Positions 36,101-46,130 are shown, numbered from the stretch's first letter. The stretch: DNA of 64,000 bases from Ostrinia nubilalis (GCF_963855985.1 NC_087105.1:6140501-6204500), one strand, 5' to 3'. The notes: generated by a model not told the origin, from the letters alone. Program-made: numbers and translations.

Positions 36101-39100
36101 AACGAGCAAAAACTGTGTTTTTAGCTAACATGTGAACTCTGATCCTTATAAATTATTTTTGAGAAAGAGATTTCAGTCAAATATAAAATCAAAGATAGTC
36201 AAAATAACTCAATAACTCAAGTGTTTCAAATACTTATCCAAAATAGACTTTTCGCCGATCTCTTTAAAACTAATAATGATCTCAATATTTTTGGTCAAGA
36301 TTGGGTTTAATTGGATTGCTGTAATAATTAATTAGGTACAAATAACACTAGTTTACAAGGTTTTTTACCCAGAGATGAAACTGATATGTATCGGTAGACT
36401 TATTAACCCTTACTTAAAAACTGAACTTAGAAAAAATTTAGGACGTCAAATTTTGTAAATATTGATTATTTTAATTTTTATCATTTTTATACATTTATCT
36501 CTAAAAACAATCAAAAATATGTCGTGTTACTCCTTCTTTTATACTGATTAGTATCAGTTTCCCTTATTATAGACCAGCAGCAATCCACTAACATATTTTT
36601 ATCCCAAATTCCTTGGTATCTTTCCTCAAAAACCTTCAAATCCTGGTGAAAACTTTCGCCATGCTCAACACTCACGCTTCCCAGGTTCTCAGGAAAAAAA
36701 TCCAGGTGAGAATGTAAAAAATGAATTTTTAACGACTTATTCACACCCATTCTTTGGTAATTCCTCAATAATTTGGAAACAATTTTTGCATAATTCTCAG
36801 ATTTTATAGTTTCCCAGGAAACTTTTCACAGCTGCTTTAAATTAATATCAAGCATCTTTCCCTTACTGGAATTGCTGGGTAATGACGGATAAAGAACTCC
36901 TTCAGATTGTAACACAGGTTTTGTGACTGATGCAACATCAGGATATTATATGTTCTTGGTTTTTGTGATTAAAACCTGCAGTTTCAGTGAGGCAGAAAAG
37001 TAACAGTCATTAGAGTGATTTGTTGGTTCTCTCCATAACATTGGGGCGCCCTATCGTATATGTTTTCTTTATCCTGCAGCCTAGTGCAATAATATACTTC
37101 TCAAATTTTCGCACACTACACCAGGAACCCATTTTTTAACAGATTTGTTACCGAGATTTGAAAGTAATAGAAATAGGCCCGTTTTACGGCCTTAGTGATT
37201 GGTCTCTTATTTTTTTACAATATAATTTGACCACAAACTTAGCAAAAGTTATTTGGGCTTAATTTACACTGCCTTGGTGACATTTTAAAACAAGTGCAAA
37301 TGTTAAAATAATACTTAAACGCAATTAAAATAAAGTAGAAATACCGACACGGCTGACAAGACAGCTTACTTAAGTTAATGTGGATATCTCAAAAACTTGA
37401 CGTGATAAAAATTTGAGACATATATTTTTGTAATAAGGGGGCTGGTAGTAAACACACCCAATATGAATTATCTTTGGGTAAAAGAAAAACTATTTTTTTG
37501 TAAACTAGTGTAATTTTTGTTGAAACAAATTCATTACTAGTCGTTAAAAAAAGTGTGAACATTATGTTCAACCATGCATTGAATCCAATGAGCGTACCGT
37601 TCAGTATCCCCAGAAAGACGTTTGGGTATCGCACAGCATGCTGTTTTAGAACATTATGTGCAACTAAAATAGTAAGACACGGCGACGTTTATTAACGAGT
37701 TACATTATGATATGGAACGCAAAAGTTTAAAATCTTATATTATGTGCAACTAACAGTATCTCCTAATTACCGTGCCCTACGCAGCCCATATGTTTTAATT
37801 TAAAGTTCATGATAGATGCAATAAAAGATTGAGTGTAGTAACAGTATTAACAGTACAATAAATCAGCGTACCGTTTTGCATCTCAGGAATGACGTCTGCG
37901 CATCGCAAAGCATCCTCTCAACCAGCTGTTCACTGAGGAAAGTTTCCCCGCCATAGTTTTCTATCTGCGCTATGTTGATGTTGGCGCGCGTCCCGATCAC
38001 CGCTTGCAAATCACGACGGAGCTCTTGAAAACTGGAATAAAACATTCGCTATGAGTTATAAATTAATTAATTATTGTTATTCTCCACTGCACGACGCTTT
38101 CTGATTTTCCAGAGGCAAATGAAGGATTTAGCCCGATTTGCGTGTCCGATAGGGTAATGTAAAAAAGTAGTGTATGACACAATGGGCATGCCCTCATTAA
38201 GGTTGGACGTGCCTTTAGTAACGTCATAGTTTCACCGTCTTTTGTCCGTCCCCTACATAGCGGATTTCGGGGGATAACTAAAGTATCTGTCTCCTGTCTT
38301 TGTATCGCTCAAGAACCAGTTACATTCAGCTCTCTGCTTCTGTACCGAAGACAATTGGACAAGGAATCCGATTTACCCTCCACCACCTTGTATCTGCTAT
38401 TTGACATGCTGTTGAGTGAGACAGTGCAGGGACCAGTCTCCATTTCACCATTTTTCTAGTGCGGGGTACCCGTCGTTTAGCCTCTATACAAAGACAATTT
38501 GACAGCGACTAACACCAACTTACCCTCCACCCTGTATCTGCTTCTTCACATGCTGTTTGTCGCTATAGTATCCATTGAGCGAGTTAGACAGCGCAGCGAC
38601 GAGTCTCCGTTTCTCCAGCGCGGGGTATCCGTCATTCGCGCCGGCCATCGCTCCGTTCACGAGCGCTTCCCGCCGAAGATCGCCGGTGGTCGTGTTGCCG
38701 TCAGCTGACACCAAACCGGCGGCCACTAGCTCGTCGCAAACACGCTGTGTGCTGCAAATTGGTGTTTAAATATTAAGTGTAGGGTTCAAAATCAATTGAG
38801 GGAATAAGATGAAAATTAGACCTCACTGTTCTTGCTTGCAGTTAGACAGTCTGTGTATCCGATTCAAATTGAGGCAGGTTGGTAAATGTCAATCAAAATC
38901 TTAAATGTTGTCATACAGATCTACTTTATTTCATGTGAGGTCTGTATTCTTATGTTTATACATACACATTACAAGTGTCAGTGAAAAATTTACTCTGCCA
39001 CTTCTTAGCATCAGCCGATTTATGTTGTCTCAGAGTAGTAGTAGGGCAAGCTATATTGGGACATGTGTAGTGCCCTGAAAAGGGCCTATAAAGATTTTGA

Positions 39101-41868
39101 ATTTGAGAAGAGAAGCATACAAACTCTCTACTGAAGATTGGTGGAAAAAGAAATGAACAAAAACTAGACCAACCTGGTATACATGTCAAATAGGTTCCTC
39201 AGATATTTTTCAACATCACTCTTGTCAGCCAATTTAGTCTGGATGTACTTCTGGAGTTTCAGATGGAAGATGTTCAACACAAACTTGCTCATCACTTGGT
39301 CTGGGTTTGGAAATACATTGCTGATTATGGTATAGTTCTTTTTGCAAAGTGGTAACACTGCCGTGAATATGTCCTTGCCGAGTAGAGTATTCTGTAACAT
39401 ATTAAGGGTAGAAGAAACTTAACATTATAAAAAATGGGATATTGTGAAATAGCGAAGATGGGATATTTTGTGAAATACTTTGTGATACCAACTGCACACA
39501 TTATAACAACATACCATTTGACTGGTTTCAATAAAAGCATCCACGCATTGCGAGTACCCTTTGAAATTGGTCATAATGTTGGCAATATCCTTCATTTTAG
39601 CCATGTTCCCTTGATTTTGGGCCTTAACAAACTCCTCAATAAGGTTCCTTTCGATCTCGTCATATTTAGCTTCAATCTTCTTCTTGGCCACTTCGAATTT
39701 GTCAGGCGGTAGTTCTTGGGCGATAGTGTGAAGTTTTTGTATGACATCTGCAGCTTCATTTAGCTATGGAGAAGAATAAAACTTGTTATATTAACATGAA
39801 ATCATGACAAAGTTAGTGATCTTATATCTACACTGTGAAATGCAATAAAGTATTGAGTAATGTTGGTATTGTAAGTGATCTTTCTTAAAACTTGTTTTGT
39901 CTTTCTGGTTATTTATGAAATCTAACTTGAAAGCTTCAAAGCAGTTTAATATGCTAACTATGCTAAATTTCACTTTATTCTCACCAGTTATGTAAAATCT
40001 GAAATGTAGCCTACTAACCTGCCTGTACTGAATCTAGGTACAAAACAGGTCTTGTTTGTCTACATGTACGACTCTGATTCCATGCATAAAAGCTACAGGC
40101 ATAGCTAGTAACAAATAATAATCTATTGTATACCTTATTGGGATCGTTGAACAAGTCCGTAAGCACAGGGCCCGGGTTTAGGAAGTGGGTAAGATGCGCC
40201 AACAAATCCCTGGCGGCGGCGGCGCGGGCTCTCGGCGCTCTGGCGGCGCCCAACTTCTCTCCCACGTCAAGAGCGCGACCACCGCAGCGAGACATGCGCT
40301 CGTCGAGGGAGCTGAAGACGTTCACACAGTGCTGAAAACAATATAGTATAAGCACAGAATAATAATAAGTACTACGTACAGAAGTTTTACTTCGCGAAGG
40401 TATTTAAACAAATGTATGCTCAATGTCATTAACAATATGGTGTAATTTAGCCTGTCTCAAGAGTCAAGCACCATTTTGTTGAAAAACGTCAGTGATCGGC
40501 ACAGCGCCGAAGCTATAGGGCTGACTTCGGTAAAATGATGTGACGTGAAGTGCCAAACTGCGGAAAATGGCGGAGGAAATACATGATTTAGCATGAATTA
40601 TCATGAATAATATTAACTACTTATTTACCTCCCATTGTCTTGAGGCAACTTAAAAAAGTACATTCTGTGTTTTTATTATTATTTAGGCAGTTAAATATAA
40701 TAAATAATAATAAATAAAAAGCTTTTATTTCCACAAGTTTACAATTTTATAAATTAAGTTAGAAGCATTTGTCTTCACTCTTGTGGCACCCCTGTATGGG
40801 CAAAAGCCTCCTCCATTCCGCTCCATTTCTTCCTGTCCTGGGCTAGGTCGAGCCAATTTTCTCCCGCTACTCTCATTATATCATCAGCCCACCTTTCTTT
40901 GGGTCTCCCAACATTCCTCTTCCCCTTTGGTCCCTTCCATTGTGAGGGTTCTTGTGCTGTTGTAATAGGGGCGAGTTTGCAACAAAAATGGGTAGCCTGA
41001 TGTGCTGTCGTGTGTACATGAATATTTTTTGGATTTGTTTGTTTCAACCATAGGTCCATTGCTGAATACAAGCCTCCCTGTAGGATTTTGACAGTGACCG
41101 GTGTAGCAGACTGCATTCAGATGCTTCCGGCAAAATTATTTAGAATGTCTATTGGTGTTTTGGTTACATAATGACTTTTCCAATTTGAATTATACGTCTA
41201 GCATGTAACTGAGTCAATGCCCGAGATATGGTAGCAGCATGGGAGGGTTGTTTTTGGTCAAAAGTCAGCATGACTTCAGATCTCCTTTCTCATACCTCAG
41301 GCACTGACTGACCTATAGTGGTCTGCGATTAAGTACCTAACAAATTATGATTTTACTTACAGTATGTTGATCCATGATCTCAGACAATCTAGCACCATAT
41401 AGCTTCTCTTCCTCTTGCACTGCTTGTTCCAATCTGGCACATTTACGTTCTTGCCGTTCTTGTAAAACCTGGATATTTTAATTGTTTAAATTACAACTCG
41501 TTTAGGAAAGTAATGTAGGTAAATAATTGATAGATGTAACGCAGTGTGCACAAATAAAACTTTTAAAAATTTCTTCTATCCAGAAAAACAACCTGGATAA
41601 CTGATAAAAATTACCTTCAAATCTTGAATAGCTTGAGTAAATATGTCATGTATCATTTCGGGATCGAACTGATCATCTTGCAAGCGTGACTCCATCATAC
41701 CCCGGCGCACCATTCTTTCAACAAACTCGTCGGGATCAAACGGATCCTAAAAATTAATATTAACCGCATAAATTAAGTACTTCAATTTGTACTTGTAAAC
41801 TTTTCACACACAGCATTAAATTACATGTTACTTACATGCTCCAATTCTTTTATATATTGGTTCATCAT
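24166..41868 (-). CDS. Sec10: Exocyst complex component 5 (Sec10)
   Basis: Fourteen exons on the minus strand, 5' to 3': 41868-41836, 41746-41615, 41468-41361, 40331-40134, 39763-39515, 39391-39174, 38751-38524, 38031-37872, 35174-35031, 34517-34429, 34180-33991, 33309-33153, 27747-27575, 24261-24166. They join in frame into 724 aa (human EXOC5 is about 708). Sec10 is one of eight exocyst subunits that tether secretory vesicles to the plasma membrane. Matches to the family run end to end: FVERMVRRGMM near the start, NFKGYSQCVDAFIE, DVEKYLRNLFDMYTR, GGETFLSEQLV, LLIEHVDYALDLGLQSIP, EQKKTDFKPE, AICDVKEYR, LHALCNLLLVKPENLHQVC and the terminal block ILHNFIQLRSDYKSHKL. Coiled-coil-rich N-terminal third. 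Exon 13 encodes a Gly/Ala/Arg/Pro-rich insert. Introns 11, 12 and 13 hold partial copies of the preceding exons. Many transposons sit in introns 8-13. The first exon is only 33 bases. Confidence 0.96.
24421..24622 (-). mobile_element. tRNA-derived SINE in Sec10 intron 13
   Basis: On the minus strand a tRNA-like head with a B box (GGTTCGATTCCC) is followed by about 130 bases and a tail of GAAA repeats (AGAAAGAAAGAAAG). It does not look like a functional tRNA. Confidence 0.6.
24660..24824 (+). mobile_element. Degenerate Helitron-like element
   Basis: The body resembles the copies at 34679 and 61407 (AACTACGCAACGGATTTTGAT). It ends in GCGAAGCTGGGGCGGGTCG followed by CTAG and T. The hairpin is weaker than in the other copies. 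Confidence 0.5.
24830..25885. other. Sec10 intron 13, nothing recognised
   Basis: AT-rich except for a less AT-rich part at about 25680-25860 with a short open frame of no recognisable kind. Confidence 0.4.
25886..25930 (+). mobile_element. Helitron-like 3' end
   Basis: CCACGCGGGCGAAGCCGCGG forms a hairpin, then AAAGCTAGT closes the element, matching the 3' ends at 34884 and 61624. The 5' part is not recognised. Confidence 0.55.
25931..27574 (-). repeat. Array of partial copies of Sec10 exon 13 with its donor
   Basis: Intron 13 contains repeated copies of the last 60-90 bases of exon 13 with the 5' splice site. The clearest are at about 26509-26578, 26910-26990, 27031-27118 and 27449-27530, next to the true exon end at 27575. 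Two larger units of about 540 bases are direct repeats (for example 26578 against 27118 and 26897 against 27437). More degenerate copies are near 26030-26150, 26628 and 27168. Most keep a usable-looking donor (CTG|GTGAGT or CTG|GTAAGT). None carries the exon 13 acceptor. The copy ending at 27031 differs from the true exon mainly at third positions; the 26910 and 27449 copies carry a stop. Confidence 0.85.
26160..26470 (-). mobile_element. Non-LTR retrotransposon ORF C-terminus inside the exon 13 array
   Basis: The minus strand encodes a reverse transcriptase ORF tail: EIRKRTKVADITQRISKLKW, a stop where Trp is expected, then AGHIVRR, GRPPTRWTDDIIKVAGKRW and LGEAYVQQWTSYG stop. It is 5'-truncated. 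It interrupts the repeat array, so it inserted after at least some of the array had formed. Confidence 0.85.
28094..30648 (+). mobile_element. Degenerate Tc1-like transposon nested in a Helitron-like element
   Basis: The ends are inverted repeats (TACAGTCGTGGTCAACTAAT and mirror) with TA at the borders. Subterminal inner copies of CTAATTAGGGAC occur near 28328 and 29600. The plus strand, from about 28440 to 29360, reads as a decayed transposase: RMVTLAKRDPFNGFVLIKSE, then VSASTVGRRLVEAKLVGRVP, a block ending NVLFSDE, and further on LDWPENNSDLNPIELM. Stops and frameshifts are frequent. A second element (29681-30486) is inserted near its 3' end. Confidence 0.85.
29681..30486. mobile_element. 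0.8 kb MITE nested in the Tc1-like element
   Basis: Perfect terminal inverted repeats of about 38 bases begin TATAGTCTATCCAATATAGC, mirrored at the right end. There is no coding capacity. It is the innermost of three nested insertions. Confidence 0.8.
31048..31197 (-). mobile_element. tRNA-derived SINE, second family, copy 1
   Basis: On the minus strand GCCACGATAGCCGAACGGTG (A box region) and GGGTTCGGGCC (B box) form a tRNA-like head, followed by a tail with TGTGGTGAGCTCAC. A relative with the same order lies at 48585-48749. Neither closes an acceptor stem, so I do not call them tRNA genes. Confidence 0.6.
31515..32600 (-). repeat. Array of partial copies of Sec10 exon 12 with its donor
   Basis: Six copies of the exon 12 3' end with its donor lie in intron 12. 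The donor ends are at about 31519, 31751, 31902, 32116, 32264 and 32479; the true exon end is 33153. Four keep about 70 bases of exon (CGGAGTTGAACTGGAAGTTC on the plus strand). Two (31902, 32264) have lost the middle and join GAGTTGAA to GCTCCAGCGACACGG. Three shorter pieces (near 31665, 32028 and 32390) share TTACCATC and GGGGATCAGTCCGTCACCGA. Each unit is linked by a spacer (TGCCTTAATCAATGGCAATA). All lack the acceptor and the first ~30 bases of the exon. Confidence 0.88.
32609..32950 (+). repeat. 340-base dispersed repeat, copy 1
   Basis: It begins ACAGAATAATAATAAGTACT and includes CGGTAAAATGATGTGACGTG. The same sequence, with about 5% differences, is at 40355-40697. I cannot classify it; no clear inverted ends or coding frame. 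Confidence 0.75.
33376..33573. repeat. 198-base CG-rich hairpin in Sec10 intron 11
   Basis: GGTCCGTGAGCACGTAGAAT at the left is mirrored at the right end, and the arms of about 80 bases pair almost perfectly (including TTATCGCTCGCGCGTAATTA), leaving a loop of about 35 bases. It is probably a foldback MITE. I could not see a clear target duplication. Confidence 0.8.
33809..33962 (-). pseudogene. Partial second copy of Sec10 exon 11
   Basis: About 150 bases match the 3' four-fifths of exon 11 (33991-34180), including the donor CCT|GTAAGTT. The first 13-14 codons and the acceptor are absent. By hand count there are 12 differences over about 49 codons: 11 synonymous and one Glu to Asp. No AG preceded by a pyrimidine tract is visible upstream, and reading through from exon 11 meets a stop at once. 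So I do not see how it would be spliced, although the substitution pattern is that of coding DNA. Confidence 0.75.
34679..34884 (+). mobile_element. Helitron-like non-autonomous element in Sec10 intron 9-10 region
   Basis: TCCTACTAATATTATAAAAA at the 5' end, a body with CTGAACGGATTTTGTTGAAA, and a 3' hairpin (CGCGGGTAAAGCCGCGGG) then AAAAGCTAG and T. It lies between Sec10 exons 9 and 10 and has no coding frame. Confidence 0.75.
35444..35698. mobile_element. Palindromic MITE, ACAGGGTGTTAGGTAAATGG family, copy 2
   Basis: 255 bases, same terminal inverted repeats and inner arms as 23705-23972, more diverged, TA at the borders. It sits in Sec10 intron 8. Confidence 0.85.
36500..37070 (-). pseudogene. 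Decayed copy of a repetitive arthropod gene of unknown function
   Basis: On the minus strand the frame 36511-36768 reads MGVNKSLKIHFLHSHLDFFP, ENLGSVSVEHGESFHQD and EERYQGIWDKNMLVDCCWS. Upstream pieces such as KVSWETIKSENYAKIV and PVLQSEGVLYPSLPSNSSKG continue the same protein through stops. I recognise this as a family present in many copies in insect and other invertebrate genomes (typical form: IHFLHSHLDFFPENLG, then HGERFHQD). It is probably carried by a mobile element, but I do not know its function. No ends of an element were found. Confidence 0.6.
40355..40697 (+). repeat. 340-base dispersed repeat, copy 2
   Basis: Same orientation and order as 32609-32950. It ends where an AATAAT-rich tail of a LINE fragment begins. 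Confidence 0.75.
40735..41116 (-). mobile_element. Non-LTR retrotransposon ORF C-terminus
   Basis: The minus-strand frame contains KRNVGRPKERWADDIMRVAG, then DLAQDRKKW, the conserved end of lepidopteran non-LTR retrotransposon proteins. It is 5'-truncated, with an AT-rich AATAAT tail at about 40697-40730, in Sec10 intron 3. Confidence 0.8.
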
Positions 41869-42340
41869 CTTGGAAACGTTTTAAACTATAAAATGTGGTT
41901 AGAAGAAAGTAATAAATATTTATTAAGTATATAATTGAGAAAATAAACACAAAACGCCTCCTTCCCAAGTTTTCCTGAAAAAAATGACCTCCACCGCTGT
42001 CATGATGACATTTTTATTTTTTTTATTTGATAAGTGTTGTCGTTTTTAAGTATTTTTTTCCCTTCCAGACTTCATTGGACAAGATTATTTTATTTTTGTT
42101 GATTTCAATTATATTCCAAAATATTAAACTATTTAGATATTATGCTTTTTTCGTAACAGTAAAATTACTGCATAAAAAATAACTACATAAATGATGTAGT
42201 ACATGTAAAACACGCATTTATTTTGTTAACTATCGTGTTATTATTCGTGTTTGATTGAGCTTCTATTTAATTATTTTTCTTCTTTACTTACCCAGACACA
42301 CAGCAGCACAACCTAACCAAATCAACATAATTATTTATAA
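41869..42340. other. Upstream region of Sec10
   Basis: AT-rich DNA just 5' of the Sec10 start. The promoter should be here, but I see no distinctive TATA box or initiator that I would call. Confidence 0.35.
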
Positions 42341-43639
42341 TACAGGGTGTTATACCTTGATTTTTTAGAATCCAGCAGAGATGTAAACAAACACTTTCAT
42401 ACACAATTACACCATAATCACTTACGTGTTCATAATATCATACACATTATTTAACAAGCCCATGAAACCAACTTTATTTTCACGTTTATACAAGTTTGAA
42501 ATCAATCTTTGAAACAAATTATTTTAGCAAAATACGTGGACGATGAAAATTTGTGAGACTTGTCAAATTGACTTGACGTTTAAAATCATGTGTTATCTCC
42601 ATATTGTCTATGACTTGTCTCTGACACATCAGTGCTGTAACCTGTGAGTCATAGACAATAATCTGTAAATTTAATCGATATTATTTTAAGTATTCACTTA
42701 TTCCGATTACTAATTAATTTTAAATAAAAAATATACGATACTTTATTTAGTTTTCTAGCGATAACTTCGACAATATTGGAGATAACGTAAAATTATTTTT
42801 CTACTTTTAGTGTATACTTTTTCGGAGTCAGTTTAATTTTTAGTCGGTTTTATTTAAACGCAATTATTTTACTTTTTTATGCAATTATGCTTACGTATTG
42901 TTCCATTGCTTATTTTCCTATATAAGTAAATAAAATAAAAGAAAATAAAAATCTTCTTTCGACTGATAGCATCTTAAATTACCTCCCTAGCGGAATAGAG
43001 CAACAAAGAACTGAGCGAGCGAGATGTCACTAGTAGCAACACTGTCAAACAGAACTTTTTGCAACTATTTGAAGTTTAATAACTTTACGGATATCATTGA
43101 TTGTTTTATAATTATACTGTCCAGTGTGTTTTTTGATTACATCTGTGCATACAGTTTGTTTCATGTTCTCGAAAATTTCAATTTTCATTCAATGTTGCGA
43201 CTTTGTTGCATATTTTTAGTATTTTGACGATCACCCGGCGATGATACGCAAGTACTACAATAATTTCACTTCGCGATTAACGAGAGGTTTTGTCGCATCA
43301 CTAGTTCACAGACTAAAAATATTTTTATGTCAGTTGGCCATTTTTGATGACATTTCTGCTGATTTCTAAAAAATTAGACTGTAGGTAAATGGGTATATGA
43401 GCCGACACTAGCCCATGTTAACATGGGCATATAAATGGTATGGTGAAGTCAGAAATTTGATATCATCATTTTATTTTTTTAAATTTTCATACAAAATACT
43501 TTTTATAAAATCCGATTTGAATGAAAAATAAAATTATTAAAATGAAGACATCAATTTTCTGACTTCACCATACCATTTATATGACCATGTTAGCATGGAC
43601 TAGTGTCGGCTCATATACCCATTTACCTAACACCCTGTA
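42341..43639. mobile_element. Palindromic MITE copy 3, interrupted by a 1.03 kb element
   Basis: The left end (TACAGGGTGTTA) is at 42341-42352 and the MITE resumes at 43384 with GGTAAATGGGTATATGAGCC, ending at 43639. Removing the insert and one TA restores the order of copy 1 at 23705. Confidence 0.85.
42353..43381. mobile_element. 1.0 kb non-autonomous TA-target element, copy 2
   Basis: Nearly identical to 21538-22641, with the same imperfect terminal inverted repeats, inserted at a TA inside a MITE (TA on both sides). It differs by an internal replacement. The open frame 43024-43227 lies inside the repeat and is not a gene. Confidence 0.85.
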
Positions 43640-43840
43640 TATTCCATATTAACACAAGTTCTATGGTCCCTATTCTACCCTTAAATATGGATAAACTTTT
43701 AAAAATGGTATCCCTATTTATGTTTTTTTTTTTATATATTGAGCCATAGTTAGGCATTGGCATAAAAAATTATACAGCATTATGACGGTGTTTTATCAAA
43801 AATATTTTTTTACGTAAGTAATGAAAAACCTTAAAAACTG

Positions 43841-43889
43841 TTCGTTCGTTCGTTCGTTCGTTTCAGCCGAAAGACGTCCACTGCTGGAC
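43841..43889 (-). mobile_element. Very short LINE or SINE 3' end
   Basis: A tandem CGTT tail followed by TTTCAGCCGAAAGACGTCC, the reverse of the tail seen at 4677-4826. Confidence 0.6.
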
Positions 43890-44252
43890 CTTAAAAACTG
43901 TATTTATCATAAATTATACAGGATGTTTTTATAACTTAGATACAATTTTAGACCAAATTGGCTAAAACAGAACGATTACATTTTTTTAATTAACACGCCT
44001 TCAGTCAGTATAATTGTACGATTCGTTAAAAAATCATGTTTAAAAGCCAAACAATTTTCTTGCCTATTATCCGAACGGCATTCAAAGATTTCCGATTTTT
44101 TTTTCGAAAATTCACCTCCATACCATTAAATTTTCTGTAAATAATTAAAATAATTTAAGATTTCATGGCTTTCCTTTAATTTAATTTATTAAGTTTGTTA
44201 TAGAGATTTCATCCTTATAACCACTTAACCCTAACGATCGATGCAATAAAAA

Positions 44253-44442
44253 TACAGGGTGTAATATTTAACAGATTTTAGTTGGTTCGATTCTCGGGCT
44301 TGGTAAGCAATTTTTTGGAAATCTTTGAATGCAGTTTTATTTCTTTTCAAAAATAAAGAAATTTTTTCTTTGAGTAAAATTTTCTGTCTACAATATTAAG
44401 AGTACTTTCCCTCCAGGTGGCATTTCAAAATTCCACCCTGTA
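44253..44442. mobile_element. 190-base MITE with TACAGGGTG ends
   Basis: TACAGGGTGTAATATT on the left and CCACCCTGTA on the right, TA at the borders, no coding capacity. It shares only the outer ~9 bases with the other TACAGGGTG elements. Confidence 0.6.
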
Positions 44443-44941
44443 TACCTACTTACCTAATTATTTTTGATAAACATAAGTGTAGGCTTACTATTTTCCTAAG
44501 TAGGTAGTTATTTTATGCAAGGTTTAATTCTCATAAATATTTTGCATGAATAAACTTGCATAGACTTTGTGAACTTCAAAAAAACTTTTTCAAAAATAAA
44601 TACAGGCGCGTTTAGATGTCACATTTTAATTTTAGAAACAAAAGAAAAAAACTTCATCCATGTAGCATACATGTCTTTTTGGGAGATTTCTTACTAGTGA
44701 AAGCGTTTTTTATATCCAAATTCTTTGTGATGTCGTAATATTCTGACAAAATCTTGTGCGTGCTATTAACGGTTTGTATTATAATAACGATTTACTCTCT
44801 TTCATGAGAGTTGAGTGGAAAACTTTTATCAGTCGAAGAGTAAACATTTTGACAGGAGGACGGCCGAAACCTTGGACATACTGTGAGGAGTGAGATGTCC
44901 AATGTATCCTAAACGGGTTAGGATAAAGTCGATAGAGCTCA
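44443..44941. other. Upstream region of the kinase gene
   Basis: AT-rich. No promoter element called. Confidence 0.35.
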
Positions 44942-45982
44942 ATGGCTGAGCGCCTCAGCCCTCGAAGCTCCGAGGTGAACGCCTTGGAACAACGAGGCTA
45001 TCTCATCGGCAAGAAAATCGGACAAGGATCGTACGCCACTGTCCACCTGGCGGAGTACTGCGATGCATCCAGCCCCAAGCGGATGCACCTCGCGTGCAAG
45101 ATATTTGACAAAGAAAAAGCACCTCGGGATTTTTTAGAGAAGTTTTTCCCTCGTGAACTCGACATCCTAACTAAGATCGAGAACCCCCACATCATCCAAG
45201 TGCACAGCATCTTGCAGAGGGGACCGAGAGTGTTCATTTTCATGCGATATGCTGACAACGGAGACTTGCTGGATTTCATAAAACGCAATGGCGTCGTACC
45301 AGAAAATCAGGCGAAACTGTGGTTCAGACAGATGGCTAGTGGCTTGCAGTATCTGCACAGTAAAAATATAGCGCATCGCGACCTCAAGTGCGAGAACATA
45401 CTGTTGTCGAGGCGGTTCAATGTAAAACTGGCTGATTTCGGGTTTGCAAGATTCTGCACTGATGGAGAGAACCGGCGCGTTCTCAGCCAGACCTACTGTG
45501 GCTCTGCCGCGTACGCCGCCCCAGAAGTCGTAAGCGGGACCCCTTACAACCCCAAGCTCGCTGATGTGTGGTCACTGGGAATAATTCTGTTTATCATGCT
45601 GAACGCGTCTATGCCATTCGACGACTCAAACTTGCGTAAGCTGCTGAAAGATCAAATGTCCCGTAATTGGGTGTTCCGTTCTAGAATTCGTGATACTGTA
45701 TCTGCGGCGGCAAAGTCTATCGTGCGGCATATTCTGGAGCCGGATATAACGCTGCGCCTGACCCTCGACCGCGTGTTGTCGCACGAGTGGACGCGGCCCC
45801 GCAAGGACAAGAGCGCCAGCCTGATGGGGCGGCTGGTGCAGTCGGCGCCGTCGGCCCCGCACGCGCCGGGAAAGCGCGAGCACGATGAGGCGGGCACGTC
45901 GGCCGGCGCGCGCGTCTCCGGCGACCACCGCGAGACCGAGCGTGAGCGCCACGACGACATCAACATGCGCTCCCACGATTAA
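44942..45982 (+). CDS. Testis-specific-type serine/threonine kinase (TSSK-like), intronless
   Basis: A single uninterrupted frame of 346 codons. It has a complete protein kinase domain at about residues 20-285: glycine loop IGQGSYATV (26-34), Lys53 in LACK, helix C Glu72, HRDLKCEN (145-152) with catalytic Asp147, DFG (165-167), AAPE (192-195) and DVW. The order and details (HRDLKCENILL, ADFGFAR, YCGSAAYAAPEV) are those of the TSSK branch of CAMK-type kinases, usually expressed in male germ cells. The ~60-residue tail is Arg/Ala/Asp-rich, likely disordered, and strongly GC-rich at DNA level. The absence of introns fits the family, several members of which arose by retroposition. The start is the first ATG. 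It is head to head with Sec10, about 3 kb away. I cannot say which TSSK it is. Confidence 0.93.
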   Translation: MAERLSPRSSEVNALEQRGYLIGKKIGQGSYATVHLAEYCDASSPKRMHLACKIFDKEKAPRDFLEKFFPRELDILTKIENPHIIQVHSILQRGPRVFIFMRYADNGDLLDFIKRNGVVPENQAKLWFRQMASGLQYLHSKNIAHRDLKCENILLSRRFNVKLADFGFARFCTDGENRRVLSQTYCGSAAYAAPEVVSGTPYNPKLADVWSLGIILFIMLNASMPFDDSNLRKLLKDQMSRNWVFRSRIRDTVSAAAKSIVRHILEPDITLRLTLDRVLSHEWTRPRKDKSASLMGRLVQSAPSAPHAPGKREHDEAGTSAGARVSGDHRETERERHDDINMRSHD

Positions 45983-46124
45983 CAAATCTGTATTAATAAG
46001 TTTAATGAGCAAAAAAGTGTTATAATCTCTAAATGTTTCGACCCTCAAAAATCGAAAATTCTTTTTATTATTTTGATTTTTTTTACAATTGTCGACTTAA
46101 CTATTGTTAGTCGCCAATAGTGAA

Positions 46125-46130
46125 AATAAA
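46125..46130 (+). terminator. Polyadenylation signal of the TSSK-like kinase
   Basis: AATAAA 143 bases after the stop codon, followed by T-rich DNA. Confidence 0.65.

Noticed and set aside
38499..38769. Plus-strand frames
   Set aside because: Antisense to Sec10 exon 7.
39434..39712. 92-codon plus-strand frame
   Set aside because: Antisense to Sec10 exon 5.
40126..40335. Plus-strand frame
   Set aside because: Antisense to Sec10 exon 4, which has splice sites and family homology on the minus strand.
43024..43227. 67-codon plus-strand frame
   Set aside because: Lies inside a dispersed non-autonomous element also present at 21538-22641, where it is not conserved as a frame.
45626..46048. 140- and 104-codon minus-strand frames
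   Set aside because: Antisense shadow of the GC-rich 3' end of the kinase gene.
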